Shown: one piece after another, positions 62,753 to 64,000 of the stretch
How positions within the stretch are numbered: the first letter of the stretch is position 1
How the letters are laid out: every line of letters begins with the position of its first letter
From: Halothiobacillus sp045689735
Lineage (GTDB): Bacteria; Pseudomonadota; Gammaproteobacteria; Halothiobacillales; Halothiobacillaceae
Length of the DNA: 64,000 bases
NCBI RefSeq assembly: GCF_045689735.1
Contig: NZ_CP142685.1
Span: 1,488,001 to 1,552,000 of the forward strand
Direction of reading: 5' to 3'
Notes under the pieces: model-generated
What the model was told of the DNA's origin: nothing
What the model saw: the letters and a program-made list of their open reading frames with translations, nothing else
Databases searched by the model: none
Program-made: the position numbers and the translations under genes

Positions 62753-64000
62753 TTATTTGTTGTTATCCATTTTCAGAACCGCCAGAAAGGCTTCCTGCGG
62801 CACTTCAACCTGACCGATCTGCTTCATGCGCTTCTTGCCTTTTTTCTGTTTATCCAGCAACTTGCGTTTACGCGATACATCGCCGCCGTAACACTTGGCC
62901 AGCACATTTTTGCGCAGCGCCTTGACCGTCGTCCGGGCGATGATTTTCGCCCCGATGGCCGCCTGCACCGCCACTTCGAACATTTGTTGCGGGATCAGTT
63001 CCTTGAGTTTTTCCGCCAGATCCCGCCCACGCGACTGGGCAATGCTGCGGTGCACGATCAGCGAGAGCGCATCGACGATTTCGCCATTGATCAGCATGTC
63101 CATTTTGACGAGATCGGCCGCTTCAAAGCGCACGAAGCGATAATCGAAGGAGGCATAGCCCCGGCTGATGGATTTGAGCCGGTCGAAAAAGTCCAGCACC
63201 ACCTCGCCCAACGGCAGTTCGAACACCAGCGTGACTTGCTGGCCGGCGTAGCTCAGATTTTTCTGCACGCCCCGCTTCTCGATACACAGGCCGATCACGG
63301 CACCCACATATTCATCCGGGCAGAAAATACTGGCCTCGATGATCGGCTCCCGCAATTCCTTGATATTACTCGGGTTCGGTAACTGCGCCGGGTTGTGGAT
63401 CTGGTAGGTCGTGCCATCGGTCTCAACCACCTCATAAACCACCGTCGGCGCGGTCGTAATCAGGTCGAGATCGTATTCCCGCTCCAGGCGCTCCTGCACA
63501 ATCTCCATGTGCAACAAGCCCAAAAAGCCGCAGCGGAAGCCAAAGCCCAGCGCCTGTGAGACTTCCGGCTCGAAGTGCAGCGCGGCATCATTCAGCCGCA
63601 ATTTGCGCAGCGCTTCACGCAGATCTTCGTAATCCTCGCCTTCCACCGGATACAAGCCAGAAAATACGCGCGGCTGCATTTCCTTGAAGCCCGGCAAGGC
63701 CTCGGTGGCGCCATTTTCTGCATCGGTGAGCGTATCGCCGACCTTGGCGGAATCGATATTCTTGATGCCCGCGATGACGAAGCCGACATCCCCGGCATAC
63801 AGCCCCTCGCGCTCCAGCGTTTTGGGTGTGAACACCCCGACTTTTTCCACCTGGAAGATATCGCCCGTGCCCATCGCCTTGATTTTCCGCTTGGGCAGAA
63901 TCGCGCCGTCGATGACCCGCACCAAAGCCACCACACCGACATAGTTATCGAACCAGGAATCGATGATCAGCGCCTTGAGCGGCCCCGCTTCATTGCCCAC
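62753..64000 (-). CDS. lepA: Elongation factor 4 (LepA), C-terminal part
   Basis: The frame runs off the window end, leaving about 415 residues of a protein that is about 600 in E. coli. The missing part is the GTPase (G) domain; what remains covers domains II, III, V and the C-terminal domain that is unique to EF4. Segments such as 'GFRCGFLGLLHMEIVQERLEREYDLDLI' split here into 'GFRCGFLGLLHMEI' and the following helix, and the basic ending 'KRKLLDKQKKGKKRMK', are hallmarks. EF4 acts on stalled ribosomes. lepA-lepB is a conserved operon. Confidence 0.96.
   Translation of the reverse strand: MGNEAGPLKALIIDSWFDNYVGVVALVRVIDGAILPKRKIKAMGTGDIFQVEKVGVFTPKTLEREGLYAGDVGFVIAGIKNIDSAKVGDTLTDAENGATEALPGFKEMQPRVFSGLYPVEGEDYEDLREALRKLRLNDAALHFEPEVSQALGFGFRCGFLGLLHMEIVQERLEREYDLDLITTAPTVVYEVVETDGTTYQIHNPAQLPNPSNIKELREPIIEASIFCPDEYVGAVIGLCIEKRGVQKNLSYAGQQVTLVFELPLGEVVLDFFDRLKSISRGYASFDYRFVRFEAADLVKMDMLINGEIVDALSLIVHRSIAQSRGRDLAEKLKELIPQQMFEVAVQAAIGAKIIARTTVKALRKNVLAKCYGGDVSRKRKLLDKQKKGKKRMKQIGQVEVPQEAFLAVLKMDNNK

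Noticed and set aside
1..64000. tRNA, rRNA, CRISPR array, prophage or insertion sequence
   Set aside because: No cloverleaf, rRNA segment, regular repeat-spacer array, integrase or transposase could be recognised by eye.

Overview
The window looks like chromosomal DNA of an obligately autotrophic, probably halotolerant sulfur-oxidising gammaproteobacterium close to Halothiobacillus. The reasons are the alpha-carboxysome gene order (cbbL-cbbS-csoS2-csoSCA-csoS4A-csoS4B-three csoS1 genes), which matches that described for H. neapolitanus, a form II RubisCO next to it, two CbbQO activase sets, a DAB inorganic-carbon pump, and gammaproteobacterial housekeeping blocks (fur/bamE, fabAB, lepA-lepB-rnc-era-recO-pdxJ-acpS). 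The species assignment is an inference; no database was searched.

Layout. 1-8.8 kb: the end of a DUF1800 gene with its DUF1501 partner, rlmC, a PreP-like M16 peptidase and a multi-sensor diguanylate cyclase. 8.9-13.1 kb: a pstSCAB phosphate-uptake operon on the minus strand, preceded by four TGTCAT repeats at 10-11 bp spacing (tandem Pho boxes). 13.1-28.7 kb: metabolic and RNA-modification genes (rhodanese, mnmC, an NAGGN-type amidotransferase, fur, bamE, fabA-fabB, a YejF-like ABC ATPase, rlmKL, an NlpC/P60 lipoprotein, pepA, a YgjP-like metallopeptidase). 28.7-54.7 kb: a continuous CO2-fixation island. 54.7-64 kb: lgt-thyA-psiE-folA, a small membrane protein, and on the minus strand the lepA-to-acpS block, in which lepA is cut by the window end.

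The CO2-fixation island has two halves. The first is a LysR gene divergent from cbbM (form II RubisCO), followed by cbbQ1 and cbbO1 and then a yjdM-like gene. The second is another LysR gene divergent from cbbL-cbbS and the carboxysome shell, scaffold and carbonic anhydrase genes. These run on into a ferritin-like gene, acRAF, mcdA-mcdB, cbbO2, dabB, an unnamed membrane protein, dabA, a PII-like gene (CPII), cbbQ2 and an uncharacterised 100-residue protein. Together they supply bicarbonate accumulation (Dab), conversion to CO2 inside the shell (CsoSCA), fixation (CbbLS), RubisCO assembly and reactivation (acRAF, CbbQO), carboxysome positioning (McdAB) and signalling (CPII). CbbM is a carboxysome-independent enzyme suited to high CO2. 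Most junctions in the island are short or overlapping. The larger gaps (cbbM-cbbQ1, cbbS-csoS2, between csoS1 genes) contain stem-loops that could set expression ratios.

The features most worth a second look are the in-frame A AAA AAA heptamer in csoS2, the sharply bounded identity tract between two csoS1 paralogues, the array of four hairpins after cbbM, the membrane protein between dabB and dabA, and the small orphan gene that ends the island. No tRNA, rRNA, CRISPR array or intact insertion sequence was recognised.
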